A stretch of DNA of 64,000 bases from Nonomuraea basaltis (GCF_005893125.1 NZ_VCJS01000001.1:62001-126000); one strand, 5' to 3'; counted from the stretch's first letter, positions 42,030 to 52,362 are shown. Numbers and translations: made by a program. Notes: generated by a model not told the origin, from the letters alone.

Positions 42030-43124
42030 ATGAGCAAGCCACGCGTCGCCGTCGTTTTCGGAGGTCGCAATTCTGAGCACGCCGTGTCCCTGATGGGCGC
42101 GGGCAGCGTGCTGGAAGCGATCGACAGGAGCAAGTACGAGGTGATCCCCATCGGGATCGCCCAGGACGGCAGGTGGGTGCTGGCCGCGTCCGACCAGCGC
42201 TACTCCATCGAGGCCGGCGAGCTGCCGGCCGTCGACACCTCGGGCGCGGCGCTGGCGCTGCCCTCCGGCGGCAGCTCTTTGGTGGCGTACGACCCGGGCA
42301 GCATCCCCGTGGAGCTGGGCTCGGTCGACGTGGTCTTCCCCGTGATGCACGGGCCGTTCGCCGAGGACGGCACGATCCAGGGGCTGCTGGAGATGGCCGG
42401 GGTGCGCTACGTCGGCTCCGGCGTGCTGGCCAGCGCCGTCGGCATGGACAAGGCCCACATGAAGACCGTGATGACCGCCGCGGGGCTGCCGACGGGCCGC
42501 TACGTGGTCGTACGCGACCGGGACTGGCGGCTCAACCGCGAGCTCGTGCTCAAGGAGGCGGAGGAGCTGGGCTGGCCGGTGTTCGTCAAGCCCGCCAGGG
42601 CCGGCTCCTCGCAGGGCATCTCCAAGGCCCACGACCGCGCCCAGCTTGAGGAGGCCGTCGAGGTCGCCAGGCAGCACGACCCCAAGGTGCTGATCGAGGC
42701 CGCGATCGCGGGGCGCGAGATCGAGTGCGCGGTGCTGGAGTCGCTCGGCGACGAGCCGGCCGCCGCGTCGGTGCCCGGCGAGGTGAAGGTCGTGGAGGGG
42801 CACGAGTTCTTCGACTTCGAGGCGAAGTACTACCCCGACCAGATGTCGCTGACCGTGCCCGCCGACCTCCCGGCCGAAACTGTCGAGGAGCTGCGGGCGA
42901 TGGCCGTGCGGGCGTTCGAGGCGCTCGACTGCGAGGGGCTCGCACGGGTGGACTTCTTCTACACGCCCGACGGCAAGCTGATCTTCAACGAGATCAACAC
43001 GATGCCGGGGTTCACGGCGCTGTCGGTGGCGCCGCAGCTCTGGGCCGCCTCGGGCCTGCCATATCCGGCGCTGGTCGACCGGCTCATCCAGCTTGCGATG
43101 AACCGGCGGGCGGGCCTGCGGTGA
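42030..43124 (+). CDS. ddl: D-alanine--D-alanine ligase
   Basis: 364 residues, ATP-grasp enzyme that makes the D-Ala-D-Ala dipeptide of peptidoglycan. 'VVFGGRNSEHAVSLMGAGSV', 'VMHGPFAEDGTIQGLLEMAG', 'VFVKPARAGSSQGISK' and 'RVDFFYTPDGKLIFNEINTM' are family signatures. The omega-loop region has Tyr ('AKYYPDQ'), expected for a D-Ala rather than D-Lac ligase. ATG 42030 was chosen by homology. Confidence 0.96.
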   Translation: MSKPRVAVVFGGRNSEHAVSLMGAGSVLEAIDRSKYEVIPIGIAQDGRWVLAASDQRYSIEAGELPAVDTSGAALALPSGGSSLVAYDPGSIPVELGSVDVVFPVMHGPFAEDGTIQGLLEMAGVRYVGSGVLASAVGMDKAHMKTVMTAAGLPTGRYVVVRDRDWRLNRELVLKEAEELGWPVFVKPARAGSSQGISKAHDRAQLEEAVEVARQHDPKVLIEAAIAGREIECAVLESLGDEPAAASVPGEVKVVEGHEFFDFEAKYYPDQMSLTVPADLPAETVEELRAMAVRAFEALDCEGLARVDFFYTPDGKLIFNEINTMPGFTALSVAPQLWAASGLPYPALVDRLIQLAMNRRAGLR

Positions 43125-43137
43125 GTGTCGCCCGCCT

Positions 43138-43569
43138 TCAGCCGGGCTGCGCCGAGATCTGGCCGATCGGCTTCGACAGGTCCGCGAGCACCTCGGCGGC
43201 CGTGTGCTCGCCGCCGACCGTGACCTCCACGTAGGCGGAGTCGGTCACGGCGGTGAACAACGCGGGCTTCTCGGGATCGGCGAACCAGCCCACCCCGTCG
43301 ATCTCCTGCAGCTGGTCGGTCGGCGCCATCCTGGCGGGCCTCGGCACGCCGCAGCGCAGCGCGATGACGCCGTCGCCCCAGACCGCGACGTACGGCGACT
43401 CGGGCGTGGACGTGCCACGCGGCGCCCCGTTGAGGGTCTGGGGGAGCAGCGTCGCCAGCTTGTCGCAGGCCGCCACCGCCGGGCCCTGCGGCACGGGCGG
43501 CTCGACCTGTACGGTGCCGCCGCAACCGGCGACTGCTAGGAGAACGAGCAAGACGGCGGCGGCACGCAT
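43138..43569 (-). CDS. DUF3515 lipoprotein
   Basis: 143 residues from ATG 43569. A lipoprotein signal with lipobox 'LLAVAGCGG' (Cys near residue 16) precedes a DUF3515 domain ('ACDKLATLLPQTLNGAPRGT', 'VAVWGDGVIALRCGVPRPAR'). The family is actinobacterial and of unknown function, and often lies in the ddl-thiL interval as here. It has two further Cys that could form a disulfide. Confidence 0.88.
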   Translation of the reverse strand: MRAAAVLLVLLAVAGCGGTVQVEPPVPQGPAVAACDKLATLLPQTLNGAPRGTSTPESPYVAVWGDGVIALRCGVPRPARMAPTDQLQEIDGVGWFADPEKPALFTAVTDSAYVEVTVGGEHTAAEVLADLSKPIGQISAQPG

Positions 43570-43582
43570 GCGACGACTACCT

Positions 43583-43816
43583 TCAGATATGGACGATCGG
43601 ACACGTAAGCGTACGTGTGATCCCCTCCACTGCCTGAATCTGTGCGACGACGAGCTTGCCCAGCTCATCGACGTTGCGGGCCTCCGCGCGGACGATCACG
43701 TCGTAGGGACCCGTCACGTCCTCAGCCTGAGTGACGCCGGGAATCCCGGAAATCTCGTGAGCCACGGCGGCGGCCTTGCCGACCTCGGTCTGAATAAGGA
43801 TGTAGGCCTGCACCAT
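43583..43816 (-). CDS. Lrp/AsnC-type ligand-binding domain protein (no DNA-binding domain)
   Basis: 77 residues from ATG 43816 with GGGAGGA upstream. It consists only of the RAM/AsnC effector domain: 'VQAYILIQTEVGKAAAVAHE' and 'DVTGPYDVIVRAEARNVDEL'. Such stand-alone proteins bind small molecules such as amino acids and may form mixed oligomers with full-length Lrp. It is 13 bases upstream of the DUF3515 gene and in the same operon. Confidence 0.92.
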   Translation of the reverse strand: MVQAYILIQTEVGKAAAVAHEISGIPGVTQAEDVTGPYDVIVRAEARNVDELGKLVVAQIQAVEGITRTLTCPIVHI

Positions 43817-43884
43817 TACGTCCTCCCGGGCGATTGGATCACGCCGAAGGGCCACCGTACCCTGTGTGCGTCAGGAGGTGCGTC

Positions 43885-44832
43885 ATCACAGTCGGAGATC
43901 TCGGCGAATTTGGTGTGGTAAATCGTATTATCGGACGTCTTCCCCAGGGCGAGGTGGTAATGCTGGGCCCGGGCGACGACGCCGCAATGATCAGTGTGCC
44001 CGACGGGCGCGTGGTGGTTTCCACGGATTTGCTGATCGAGGGCAGGCACTTCCGCCGCGACTGGTCCGGCGGCTATGACGTGGGCCGCAAGGCCGCCGCC
44101 CAGAACCTCGCCGACGTGGCCGCCATGGGCGCGAGGCCGACGTCCATCGTGGTCGGGCTGGGGATCCCGCCCGACCTCCCGGTGGCATGGCTGGACGCGC
44201 TGACCGACGGGTTCCGCGACGAGTGCGCCGTGGTCGGCGCGAGCGTGGCCGGCGGCGACATCACCCGGTGCGACCTGGTGGTTCTCGGTGTGACGGCGCT
44301 GGGCGACCTGGGCGGGCGGCCTCCCGTGACCCGCGCGGGAGCCGCGCCGGGGCAGGTTGTGGCGGTCGCGGGCCGGCTCGGGTACGCCGCCGCCGGCTGG
44401 GCGCTGCTCGCCGCCGGCGCGCCGGCGGACTCCTCCGCACTCCAGGAGGCCGTGGCCGGGCACCGGCGGCCCTGCCCCCCGTACGCGGAGGGGCCGCGCG
44501 CGGCCGAGCTGGGCGCGAGCGCGATGCTCGACGTCAGCGACGGTCTGCTGCAGGACCTCGGCCACGTCGCCAAGGCCAGCGGGGTGCGGATCGAGCTGGA
44601 TCCGCAGGCGTTCGTGGTCGGCGAACCGGTGGTGGCGGCGGCAAAGGAATTGGGGCTCGATCCGCTGGAGTGGGTTCTCACGGGTGGCGAGGATCACGCG
44701 CTCGCGGCGGTGTTCCCTTCAGAGGTACGGCTGCCGCCGTCGTGGCAGGTAGTGGGCCGGGTGGTCGCGGGCGAAGGCGTTGTGGTGTATGGGCGCGAGA
44801 TGGGGCAAGGCGGATGGGATCACTTTCGGTGA
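43885..44832 (+). CDS. thiL: Thiamine-monophosphate kinase with apparent ATC start
   Basis: About 315 residues; phosphorylates thiamine monophosphate to the pyrophosphate cofactor. 'MLGPGDDAAMISV', 'VSTDLLIEGRHFRRDW', 'AAQNLADVAAMGARPTS' and 'GGDITRCDLVVLGVTALGDL' are diagnostic. The conserved protein start (I/M)TVGDLGEFG falls on codon ATC at 43885, six bases after AGGAGG (43873-43878), where relatives have ATG or GTG. Upstream in-frame GTG (43864) and ATG (43834) codons lie before the Shine-Dalgarno. Either ATC is used or the start has moved upstream. Confidence 0.88.
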   Translation: MTVGDLGEFGVVNRIIGRLPQGEVVMLGPGDDAAMISVPDGRVVVSTDLLIEGRHFRRDWSGGYDVGRKAAAQNLADVAAMGARPTSIVVGLGIPPDLPVAWLDALTDGFRDECAVVGASVAGGDITRCDLVVLGVTALGDLGGRPPVTRAGAAPGQVVAVAGRLGYAAAGWALLAAGAPADSSALQEAVAGHRRPCPPYAEGPRAAELGASAMLDVSDGLLQDLGHVAKASGVRIELDPQAFVVGEPVVAAAKELGLDPLEWVLTGGEDHALAAVFPSEVRLPPSWQVVGRVVAGEGVVVYGREMGQGGWDHFR

Positions 44833-44957
44833 TGACTTGTCCCGATTTACGTGAAAATTGCCCGGTTTAGGGTAGGACTAGTGGGATTGCTGTGACAACG
44901 GCGTAGCAAAGGTGTTATGAAGATTGGCGGCCACTGTAACCGGAAGAAAGGGCAGCC

Positions 44958-46814
44958 ATGGGCCGCCACGGCACAGGTGGATCCGACGACGAGGATGAAC
45001 GGGAGGGCAGCAGCGCATTTTGGGGTCCTGACGAGGAGATCGAGCCGCCAGGCTGGCCCTCGCTGCCGGACCGGCCCGAGGTAACGGGGCAGTGGGCCCC
45101 CATGCCACGGCGAGAGGGCGAGCCGCCGCCGCGCGAGCCGCGGTCCGAGCCGTTCGAGAGCACCGGGGCGTTCGCGCTGCCCACCGACTCCGCCGGGAGC
45201 CTCCCACCGGCCAACGACCCTGCGGGTGCCTTCCCGCCGGCCAACGACACTGGGAGCGCCTTCCCGCTGCCACCGAGCCCTTATGGCGAGCAGGCCGGGC
45301 CTTTCGAGACGACGGGCGCGTTCGCCCGGCCGCAGGACTGGGACTCGCCTCCCAACCGCCCCGGCCCGGGCTCCCCTAACGAGCCGGGCTTCCCGCCCGG
45401 GCCCGGCCCTTCGAACGGTCCAAGCCCCTTCGACGGCTCGGGTCCCGGCGATGGGTCCGGCTTCTTCGGCGCGCCGCCCGAGCGCACGGCCGTCTTCGGC
45501 GGCCCTCCGGGCACGCCCGGCTTCGACGCGCCGGGCCCCGGACATCCGGGCGCCTTCGGCGGTCCCGACAACGGAACCGGCCCCTTCGACGGTCCCCATG
45601 GCGGAAGTGGCCCCTTCAACGGGCCGGCCGGTGGAGCCGGTCCCTTCGACGGACCCCGCGGAGGGCAGGGCCCCTTCGACGGACCGGGCGGAGGGCAAGG
45701 GCCCTTCGCTGGACCAGGCGGAAGACCGGGACCCTTCGACGGGCCTGACGGTGCCTTCGATGGGCCCGCGGACCGTACCGGCAGGTTCGACGTCCCCGCC
45801 CACCCGCCGGAGCCCGGTGACATCAAGGTGGCGGGCGAGCCGACGGCCGTGCAGACCCCGGCGTGGGCGGAGGCGGAGACCGGATTCCTGGCTTCCGGCT
45901 GGTCGTCCGACTCCGGCATCGACGAGCCGGAAGAGCCCAAGCGCCGCCGCGGCCGCCGCAAGGCCGCACGAGGCGGCGGTGACGAGCTGCTCGCGGCCCC
46001 CTCGGGAGGCAGCAAGGCCCGGGTCGCGCTGCTGTCGGTCGCGGCCGTGGCCGTCGTGCTCGGCGGCACCGTGGCGGGCGTCAAGTTCATGAGCTCGTCC
46101 AGCGGCGCCGGCAGCTGTCAGGGCGACACCTGCGCGGCCGTACAGGCCACCAGCCAGCCGGCCCCCGGCGGCTCCAACCCCGCCACGGAGGAGGAGGCCG
46201 AGCCCGAGGAGGAGCCGGCACCGGACGAGGAGGAGACGACGCCCTCCGAGACCCCGACGCCGACGGCCACGTACGCCGCCCGCGCGCCGCGCCGCACCAC
46301 GTCCCCCACGCCCAAGCTGAAGCCGACCAAGACGACCCGGGCGAAGACGTCCGCGACGCCGACGGAGGAGCCGGAAGAGACGCCCACCGAGGACAACGTG
46401 ACGGTGTCGCCGACCCAGGACCCCTCGCCGCTGGACGACGGCGGCACCGGTGTCGTACCGACCGTCGGCGTCACGCCGACGGGCGGCGGGGGAACGGTCG
46501 AGTCCGCGCCCAGCGGCGGCTCGGTGAACATCAGGCAGAGGATCAGCCAGCGCCTGACCACCTACTCGGCCGACCTGACGCTCTCGAACACCTCCCAGGA
46601 GACGCTGGACAACCCGACGGTCTCCGTACCCGTCGAGGGCCGGGTGCTGGACGTGGACGGCGCGGAGTGGACGCAGGACGGCGACCTGCTGATCCTGGAC
46701 CTGTCGGCGACGCTGGCGGCGGGCGGCTCGGCCGACGTCTCGTTCACCGCCACGGGCAGGGGCGAGGAGGCCGGGACCTGCGGCATGGTCGGCGGGGAGT
46801 GTGCCATCAGCTGA
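44958..46814 (+). CDS. Membrane protein with Gly/Pro-Phe repeats and C-terminal beta domain
   Basis: 618 residues. A long disordered N-terminal region (1 to about 300) includes eight or so copies of a 10-residue GPFDGPxGGx repeat (about 205-275). A basic stretch '[13 protein letters not shown]' precedes one membrane helix (about 355-375), then a Ser/Thr/Pro/Glu-rich linker and a C-terminal beta domain (about 520-618) resembling a CBM2-like or DUF11-like fold with a Cys pair. The bulk of the N-terminus is cytoplasmic by the positive-inside rule. AGAAAGGG precedes ATG. Function is unknown. Confidence 0.75.
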   Translation: MGRHGTGGSDDEDEREGSSAFWGPDEEIEPPGWPSLPDRPEVTGQWAPMPRREGEPPPREPRSEPFESTGAFALPTDSAGSLPPANDPAGAFPPANDTGSAFPLPPSPYGEQAGPFETTGAFARPQDWDSPPNRPGPGSPNEPGFPPGPGPSNGPSPFDGSGPGDGSGFFGAPPERTAVFGGPPGTPGFDAPGPGHPGAFGGPDNGTGPFDGPHGGSGPFNGPAGGAGPFDGPRGGQGPFDGPGGGQGPFAGPGGRPGPFDGPDGAFDGPADRTGRFDVPAHPPEPGDIKVAGEPTAVQTPAWAEAETGFLASGWSSDSGIDEPEEPKRRRGRRKAARGGGDELLAAPSGGSKARVALLSVAAVAVVLGGTVAGVKFMSSSSGAGSCQGDTCAAVQATSQPAPGGSNPATEEEAEPEEEPAPDEEETTPSETPTPTATYAARAPRRTTSPTPKLKPTKTTRAKTSATPTEEPEETPTEDNVTVSPTQDPSPLDDGGTGVVPTVGVTPTGGGGTVESAPSGGSVNIRQRISQRLTTYSADLTLSNTSQETLDNPTVSVPVEGRVLDVDGAEWTQDGDLLILDLSATLAAGGSADVSFTATGRGEEAGTCGMVGGECAIS

Positions 46815-46831
46815 ATGGTTGGATGGGAGGC

Positions 46832-47629
46832 ATGACGACGGTTTCGACCCCTCCTCGCGTGCTTACCGTCGCCGGCTCCGACTCCGGCGGCGGCGCGGGC
46901 ATCCAGGCTGATCTGAAGACCATGCTGGCCATGGGCGTCCACGGCATGAGCGTCATCGCGGCGGTGACCGCACAGAACTCGCTGGGCGTCCAGGGCTACT
47001 GGGAGCTGCCGCCCGAGGCCGTGCGGGCGCAGCTCGACTCGGTGCTCGGCGACATCGGCGCCCAGGCGATCAAGACCGGCATGCTGGCCTCAGCGGTGCT
47101 GGTCGAGACCGTGGCGGACGTGCTGGGTTCTTACGCCGCGCCCGTGGTGGTCGACCCCGTCGGGGTGTCGAAGCACGGTGACTCGCTGCTGGCACCCGAG
47201 GCCGTCGAGACGATGCGGACGCGGCTGCTCCCCGTGGCCACCGTGGCGACGCCGAACCTGTGGGAGGTGGAGCAGCTCACCTCTGTCAAGGTCGAGGACG
47301 AGGACGGGCTGCGCAGGGCGGCGGACGCCGTTCTGGAGCTGGGGCCCACGTGGGCGCTGATCAAGGGCGGCCACCTGCCCGGCACGCCTGTGGACCTGCT
47401 CACGGACGGCACGAGCGAATACCGCTACGCCGCCGAACGTCTCGACAACCGCCACACCCACGGCACGGGCTGCACGCTGGCCTCGGCCATCGCCGCCCGG
47501 CTCGCGCAGGGCGACGAGATGCCGGATGCGGTGGGCAAGGCGAAGGAGTACGTGACGGGCGCCATCGCCCGCGGCTTCCCGCTCGGCGCCGGCATCGGCC
47601 CGGTCGACCACGCCTGGCGCTGGCGCTGA
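46832..47629 (+). CDS. thiD: Hydroxymethylpyrimidine/phosphomethylpyrimidine kinase
   Basis: 265 residues, ribokinase-like kinase that makes HMP-pyrophosphate for thiamine. '[20 protein letters not shown]', '[11 protein letters not shown]', '[15 protein letters not shown]' and the anion-hole motif '[16 protein letters not shown]' are present. GGGAGG precedes ATG 46832. Together with thiL two kb upstream it completes the late kinase steps of thiamine synthesis. A strong hairpin follows. Confidence 0.95.
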   Translation: MTTVSTPPRVLTVAGSDSGGGAGIQADLKTMLAMGVHGMSVIAAVTAQNSLGVQGYWELPPEAVRAQLDSVLGDIGAQAIKTGMLASAVLVETVADVLGSYAAPVVVDPVGVSKHGDSLLAPEAVETMRTRLLPVATVATPNLWEVEQLTSVKVEDEDGLRRAADAVLELGPTWALIKGGHLPGTPVDLLTDGTSEYRYAAERLDNRHTHGTGCTLASAIAARLAQGDEMPDAVGKAKEYVTGAIARGFPLGAGIGPVDHAWRWR

Positions 47630-47666
47630 CCCCTATGGGGCGGCGTCGACCCGGTTCCGGGCACAA

Positions 47667-47704
47667 CGAAGGCCCGCTGCTCCCGAACGGGAGGCGGGCC
47701 TTCG
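47667..47704. terminator. Bidirectional terminator between thiD and rpmB
   Basis: CGAAGGCCCGC pairs perfectly with GCGGGCCTTCG, with an inner CTCCC/GGGAG stem and loop GAAC. It serves two convergent genes. Confidence 0.85.
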
Positions 47705-47716
47705 CGGAAGTGGGAA

Positions 47717-47902
47717 CTAGCGGGTGACCTTGCCCGCCTTGATGCACGAGGTGCACACGTTCAGCTTCTTCGGCGTGCCGCCGACGACCGCGCGAACCGT
47801 CTGGATGTTGGGGTTCCAACGACGACGGGTGCGGCGGTGCGAGTGGGACACATTGTTGCCGAAGGTCGGGCCCTTGCGGCAGACATCGCAGACGGAAGCC
47901 AC
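47717..47902 (-). CDS. rpmB: 50S ribosomal protein L28
   Basis: 61 residues from GTG 47902, preceded by AAGGAG. '[20 protein letters not shown]', '[19 protein letters not shown]' and '[13 protein letters not shown]' identify bL28. Two CxxC pairs make it the zinc-binding (C+) form. It is transcribed alone, divergent from the DAK2 gene. Confidence 0.95.
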   Translation of the reverse strand: MASVCDVCRKGPTFGNNVSHSHRRTRRRWNPNIQTVRAVVGGTPKKLNVCTSCIKAGKVTR

Positions 47903-48120
47903 GGTATCGCTCCTTAAAACAGTCGATGTAGCCCTGTCCGCGGATGCTTTCCGGGCGGAGGGCGTGCCGGGACGACCGGCCAGCCAGACGAGAATATCCG
48001 ATCCATGCCGTTGGACGCGAACCGGAGCACTGGACCGAGCACTGGACTCGGCCCGGCACGGAGATATCCTCCTCGCACAACGGTAGCGCATTCGGGCCGG
48101 CCGGGAGGCCGGGAGGTCGG

Positions 48121-48200
48121 TCGGGGTCGGTTGGTTGGGGACGCAGGCGGTCGGGGTCGGTTGGTCGGGGACGCAGTCGGTCGGGGTCGGTTGGTTGGGG
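48121..48200 (+). repeat. Three 30-bp tandem repeats upstream of the DAK2 gene
   Basis: Units start TCGGGGTCGGTTGGTTGGGG at 48121, TCGGGGTCGGTTGGTCGGGG at 48151 and again TCGGGGTCGGTTGGTTGGGG at 48181; the third is truncated and its end provides the GGGGGAG ribosome binding site. The rest of the 306-base gap 47903-48208 shows no gene; it must hold the divergent promoters of rpmB and the kinase gene. Confidence 0.9.
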
Positions 48201-48208
48201 GAGCGCAA

Positions 48209-49753
48209 ATGAAGATCCTCGACCCGTCCGCGGTGCGCCGCTGGGCACGCATGGCCGCCGACGCGCTGGGCCGGGCCCGGACGGAGATCGACGCGCTCAA
48301 CGTGTTCCCGGTCGCCGACGGCGACACCGGCACCAACCTGCACCTGACCATGCTGTCCGCGGCCGAGGCCGTCGAGTCGCTGCCCGACGACGTGGACGCG
48401 GCCGTGGTGTGGCAGACGCTCTCGTACGGCGCCATGGTCGGGGCCCGCGGCAACTCCGGAGTGATCGTCAGCCAGGCGCTGCGCGGCCTCGCCGAGGTGC
48501 TGAAGGACGGCCACGACCTGCGGGCCGGGCTGCTCAGGGCCGCCGTGCTGGCCAGGGAGGCGGTGGCCAGGCCGGTCGAGGGCACGGTGCTGAGCGTTCT
48601 GGAGTCCGCCGCGCGGGCCGTGCAGGAGCTGGACGGGGACCTGCACGAGGTGGCGCGGCAGGCGGCGGGGGAGGCGCGGGCGGCGCTCCGGCGTACCCCC
48701 GGCCAGCTGGACGTGCTGGCCCGCAGCGGGGTCGTGGACGCGGGTGGCGCCGGTGCGGCGATCGTGCTCGAGACCCTGGCCGCCGTGATCACCGACTCGT
48801 ACACCGATCACTACGACGTGCCCGCGCCGACCGCGCGGGTGATGCCGATGACCGAGGTCGGGGCGGGCTACGAGGTGATGTATCTGCTGGACGCCGACGA
48901 TCGCGCGGTCGCCGGGCTGCGCGAGGAGCTCGACGCCATGGGCGACTCGCTCGTCGTGGTCGGCGGCGAGGGGCTGTGGAACGTCCACGTCCACGTGGCC
49001 GAGGCCGGTCCCGCCGTCGAGGCCGGGCTGCGGGCGGGGCGGCCGCACCGGATCAGGATCACCTACCTGGCCGAGCGGACCCACCGCGGCAGTGCGGGCC
49101 GGGGCGTGGTGGCGGTCGCCGCGGGGGACGGGATCGCGGCGCTGTTCGAGGAGTGCGGGGCCGTCGTGGTACGCCGCGCGCCCGGCACCCGGCCTGCGAT
49201 CCCCGCCCTGCTGGCCGCGATCAGGCAGGCCGGCAGCGAGGTCGCCGTCCTGCCGAACGACGAGGGCGCCGGCTCCGTCGCCACCGCCGCGGCCGAGATC
49301 GCCCGCGAGGACGGCGTCGTGGTGAGCGTGCTGCCCACGAAGGCGACCGTGCAGGGACTGGCGGCGCTGGCCGTGCACGACCCGCTGCGCCGCTTCGACG
49401 ACGACGTGGTGGCGATGACCGACGCGGCCGGCCAGACGAGGTACGGACATGTCACGGTGGCCGACAGGGAGGCGTTCACGAGCGCGGGGGTGTGCCGCCC
49501 CGGGGACGTGCTCGGCCTGATCGAGGGTGACGTGGCGATGATCGGCGACACGCTGGAGCGGGTGGCCACCGTGATCGTGGACAGGATGGTGGCGGGCGGC
49601 GGCGAGCTGGTGACCCTGGTCACGGGCGCGGACGCGCCGGCACGTCTCGCCGCCGACATCGAGGAGCACCTGAGACGTACGCGCCCGGACGTGGACCTGG
49701 TCGTCTACGACGGCGAGCAGGGCGGCTACCCGCTGCTGATCGGCGTGGAGTGA
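48209..49753 (+). CDS. DAK2 domain protein, FakA-like fatty acid kinase
   Basis: 514 residues. The N-terminal DAK2/DhaL domain (about 10-195) has the ATP/Mg motif '[19 protein letters not shown]' and '[20 protein letters not shown]'; the middle and C-terminal parts match the FakA domain that docks FakB lipid carriers. FakA phosphorylates fatty acids for phospholipid synthesis in Firmicutes; the actinobacterial homologue next to recG is conserved, and its substrate is inferred. Start ATG 48209. Confidence 0.88.
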   Translation: MKILDPSAVRRWARMAADALGRARTEIDALNVFPVADGDTGTNLHLTMLSAAEAVESLPDDVDAAVVWQTLSYGAMVGARGNSGVIVSQALRGLAEVLKDGHDLRAGLLRAAVLAREAVARPVEGTVLSVLESAARAVQELDGDLHEVARQAAGEARAALRRTPGQLDVLARSGVVDAGGAGAAIVLETLAAVITDSYTDHYDVPAPTARVMPMTEVGAGYEVMYLLDADDRAVAGLREELDAMGDSLVVVGGEGLWNVHVHVAEAGPAVEAGLRAGRPHRIRITYLAERTHRGSAGRGVVAVAAGDGIAALFEECGAVVVRRAPGTRPAIPALLAAIRQAGSEVAVLPNDEGAGSVATAAAEIAREDGVVVSVLPTKATVQGLAALAVHDPLRRFDDDVVAMTDAAGQTRYGHVTVADREAFTSAGVCRPGDVLGLIEGDVAMIGDTLERVATVIVDRMVAGGGELVTLVTGADAPARLAADIEEHLRRTRPDVDLVVYDGEQGGYPLLIGVE

Positions 49754-49853
49754 CTCCGGCGCGGTCGGGTGAGCGGGACATTGCGGAGAGCGAACGGCAC
49801 ACGTACGGCACCGGCGGGATTCCTGTCGGCCGGAGGCGGTAGAACTTAATCCC

Positions 49854-52031
49854 GTGAGCCGTTTCGACGAGCCCCTGACGAAGGCGCTCGACCCGAAGAC
49901 CGCCAAGCTGCTGCACAGCGTGCTCGGCCTGGAGACGGTCGGCGACCTGCTGCGCCACTATCCGCGACGCTACGCCGAGCGTGGCGAGCTGACCTCGCTG
50001 GACGCGCTGGAGGTCGACGAGCACGTCACCGTGGTCGGCGAGGTGACCAGGCTCATGCGCAAGCCCATGCGCAACCGCGGCGGCACCTGGCTGGAGGTCG
50101 AGGTCGTCGACGGCAACGGCAACAAGATCTACCTGTCGTTCTTCGGCAAGGGCTCCCACGTGGCCGAGTCGCGGCTCAAGCCGGGGCGGCGCGGCATGTT
50201 CGCCGGCAAGGTGGGGCTGTTCGGGGCGCGGGCCAAGCCGCGCTGGCAGCTCACGCATCCCGAGTTCGAGCTGTTCGAGGAGAGCGAGGAGAGCGCGGAG
50301 GAATTCGCGGCGGCGCCGGTGCCGATCTACCCGGCGGGCAAAGACCTGACTCCGTGGGCGATCAGGCGCGCCGTCGGCATCGTGCTCGACACACTCGGCC
50401 CGCTGGAAGACCCGCTCCCCGCCGGCCTGCGGGTGCGCCACGGCCTCCAACCGCTGTCCGAGGCCCTGGTGGCCATCCACCGGCCGAAGGACTTCGCCGA
50501 GGTGGGGCGGGCACGCAATCGGCTGAAGTTCGACGAGGCGTTCGTGCTGCAGGCCGTTCTGGGAATGCGCCGGCAGGCGGCCAGCGCCTGGCCCGCCAAG
50601 CCCCGGCCCAGGCGCGCCGACGGGATGCTGGCCGACTTCGACGAGCGGCTGCCGTTCTCGCTGACGGAGGGGCAGGCGCAGGTCGGCGAGGAGATCGCCG
50701 ACGACCTGGCGCGCGAGCACCCGATGCACCGGCTCCTGCAGGGCGAGGTCGGCGCGGGCAAGACGGTGGTGGCCCTGCGGGCGATGCTGCAGGTGGTCGA
50801 CGCGGGCGGCCAGGCGGCGCTGCTGGCGCCCACCGAGGTGCTCGCCCAGCAGCACCACCGCTCGATCACCACCATGCTGGGCGACCTTGCGCAGGGCGGC
50901 ATGTTCGGCGGCACCGCGGTCACGCTGCTGACCGGCTCGATGGGCGCGGCCGCCCGGCGCTCCGCCCTGCTCGACGCCGCCTCGGGCACGGCGGGGATCG
51001 TCGTCGGCACGCATGCTCTGCTGCAGGAGCACGTGCAGTTCGCCGACCTGGGGCTGGTCGTGGTCGACGAGCAGCACCGGTTCGGGGTGGAGCAGCGCGA
51101 CGCACTCCGCGAGAAGGCCGGGGACGCGCGCCCGCACGTCCTGGTCATGACCGCCACCCCGATCCCGCGCACGGTCGCGATGACGGTCTTCGGCGACCTG
51201 GAGGTCTCGACGCTGTCCCAGCTCCCGTCCGGCCGCGCCCCCATCACCACGCACGTCGTGCCGGCCGCGGAGAAGCCCCACTACCTGGAGCGCACCTGGG
51301 AGCGGGTGCGGGAAGAGGTGGCGCTGGGGCGGCAGGCGTACATCGTGTGCCCCCGCATCGGCGATCTCGAGGGCGACGAGGGTGACATGGCGGCCACCGC
51401 CGCGGACGACGAGCGCCGGCCGCCTCTGGCGGTCCTGGACGTGGCCGAGCTCCTGACCCAGGGCCCCTTCCACGACCTGCGCGTCGGCACCCTGCACGGC
51501 AAGCTGCCGCCGGAGGAGAAGGACGGGATCATGCGCTCCTTCACCCGGGGCGAGCTCGACATCCTGATCGCCACAACGGTCATCGAGGTGGGCGTCGACG
51601 TCCCCAACTCCTCCGTAATGATCATCATGGACGCCGACCGCTTCGGCGTCTCCCAGCTCCACCAACTCCGCGGCCGCGTGGGCCGCGGCGGCCTCCCCGG
51701 CCTCTGCCTCCTGGTCTCCGACTTCTCCGAGGGCACCCCGGCCCGCGCCCGCCTGGACGCGGTGGCCGCCACCCTGGACGGCTTCGAACTGTCACGCGTG
51801 GACCTGGAACAACGCCGGGAGGGCGACGTGCTCGGTGCCGCGCAGTCGGGCAAGCGCTCGTCACTGAAGCTCCTGCAGCTACTACGTGACGAGGACGTCA
51901 TCGCCACGGCCCGCGAGGAGGCAACCGCCCTCCTGGCCGATGACCCGGACCTGACGACCCACGAGGACCTCCGCGCCGAGATCGGCCGCCTGCTGGCAGA
52001 CGAACGCGCAGAATACTTGGAGAAGGCCTGA
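49854..52031 (+). CDS. recG: ATP-dependent DNA helicase RecG
   Basis: 725 residues. It remodels stalled forks and branched DNA. An N-terminal wedge/OB domain (about 50-150) is followed by Walker A '[16 protein letters not shown]', the DEQH box '[16 protein letters not shown]', motif III '[13 protein letters not shown]' and C-terminal motif VI '[17 protein letters not shown]'. GTG start at 49854. It follows the DAK2 gene by 100 bases, the conserved arrangement. Confidence 0.96.
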   Translation: MSRFDEPLTKALDPKTAKLLHSVLGLETVGDLLRHYPRRYAERGELTSLDALEVDEHVTVVGEVTRLMRKPMRNRGGTWLEVEVVDGNGNKIYLSFFGKGSHVAESRLKPGRRGMFAGKVGLFGARAKPRWQLTHPEFELFEESEESAEEFAAAPVPIYPAGKDLTPWAIRRAVGIVLDTLGPLEDPLPAGLRVRHGLQPLSEALVAIHRPKDFAEVGRARNRLKFDEAFVLQAVLGMRRQAASAWPAKPRPRRADGMLADFDERLPFSLTEGQAQVGEEIADDLAREHPMHRLLQGEVGAGKTVVALRAMLQVVDAGGQAALLAPTEVLAQQHHRSITTMLGDLAQGGMFGGTAVTLLTGSMGAAARRSALLDAASGTAGIVVGTHALLQEHVQFADLGLVVVDEQHRFGVEQRDALREKAGDARPHVLVMTATPIPRTVAMTVFGDLEVSTLSQLPSGRAPITTHVVPAAEKPHYLERTWERVREEVALGRQAYIVCPRIGDLEGDEGDMAATAADDERRPPLAVLDVAELLTQGPFHDLRVGTLHGKLPPEEKDGIMRSFTRGELDILIATTVIEVGVDVPNSSVMIIMDADRFGVSQLHQLRGRVGRGGLPGLCLLVSDFSEGTPARARLDAVAATLDGFELSRVDLEQRREGDVLGAAQSGKRSSLKLLQLLRDEDVIATAREEATALLADDPDLTTHEDLRAEIGRLLADERAEYLEKA

Positions 52032-52362
52032 CCCGACGCGGCGCGGAGACGACGTACGGCGGGTGGCGCCAACTCGGCCCTGCCGTAACAAATGATGTCC
52101 ATGACGACAAAAAGAAACCCAGCCGCGGGGACGGCCTCCCCCCGAATGCCGTCCCCGGCTGGGCCCACCCTCGGGTCAGGTGCCGAGGGAACCGGCGTGC
52201 GGAAGGGCTCACGATCACGCCGGTCGGCCTTCGTGTGGGTCACCTCGAAGGCCGCAGAACCCATCTTGCGGGCCCACGGCGCAGATGTGAATCATCCTTG
52301 CGCAGTCGAGGAAGACACTTGTCCACTCTTGACCTGCATGAACATGCGGAACAATGGGGCAC
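52032..52362. other. Intergenic region between recG and rsmD
   Basis: I find no convincing gene in these 331 bases. It contains a minus-strand intrinsic terminator (52108-52163) and a possible rsmD promoter with TTGACC at 52329-52334 and a poor -10 CAATGG at 52352-52357. Minus-strand frames here read through the terminator hairpin and lack family similarity. Confidence 0.5.
52108..52163 (-). terminator. Minus-strand intrinsic terminator without an obvious gene
   Basis: CCCAGCC (52118-52124) and GGGGACGGC pair with GCCGTCCCC and GGCTGGG (to 52163) with a two-base bulge. Read on the minus strand the stem is followed by TTTCTTTTTG. Any transcript ending here would start between this site and rsmD. 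Confidence 0.65.

Noticed and set aside
43136..43600. DUF3515 gene with an earlier start at 43668
   Set aside because: The extra 33 residues would precede the lipoprotein signal and overlap the upstream gene; ATG 43569 puts the lipobox at the right distance.
48121..48200. CRISPR-like array of 30-bp repeats
   Set aside because: Units are directly tandem without spacers and no cas genes are near. The same holds for the 57-bp units at 53421 and the 37-bp units at 58226.
52140..52264. Minus-strand frame starting MGSAAFEVTHTKADRRDREP
   Set aside because: It reads straight through the minus-strand terminator hairpin and continues antisense to recG, with no recognisable family.
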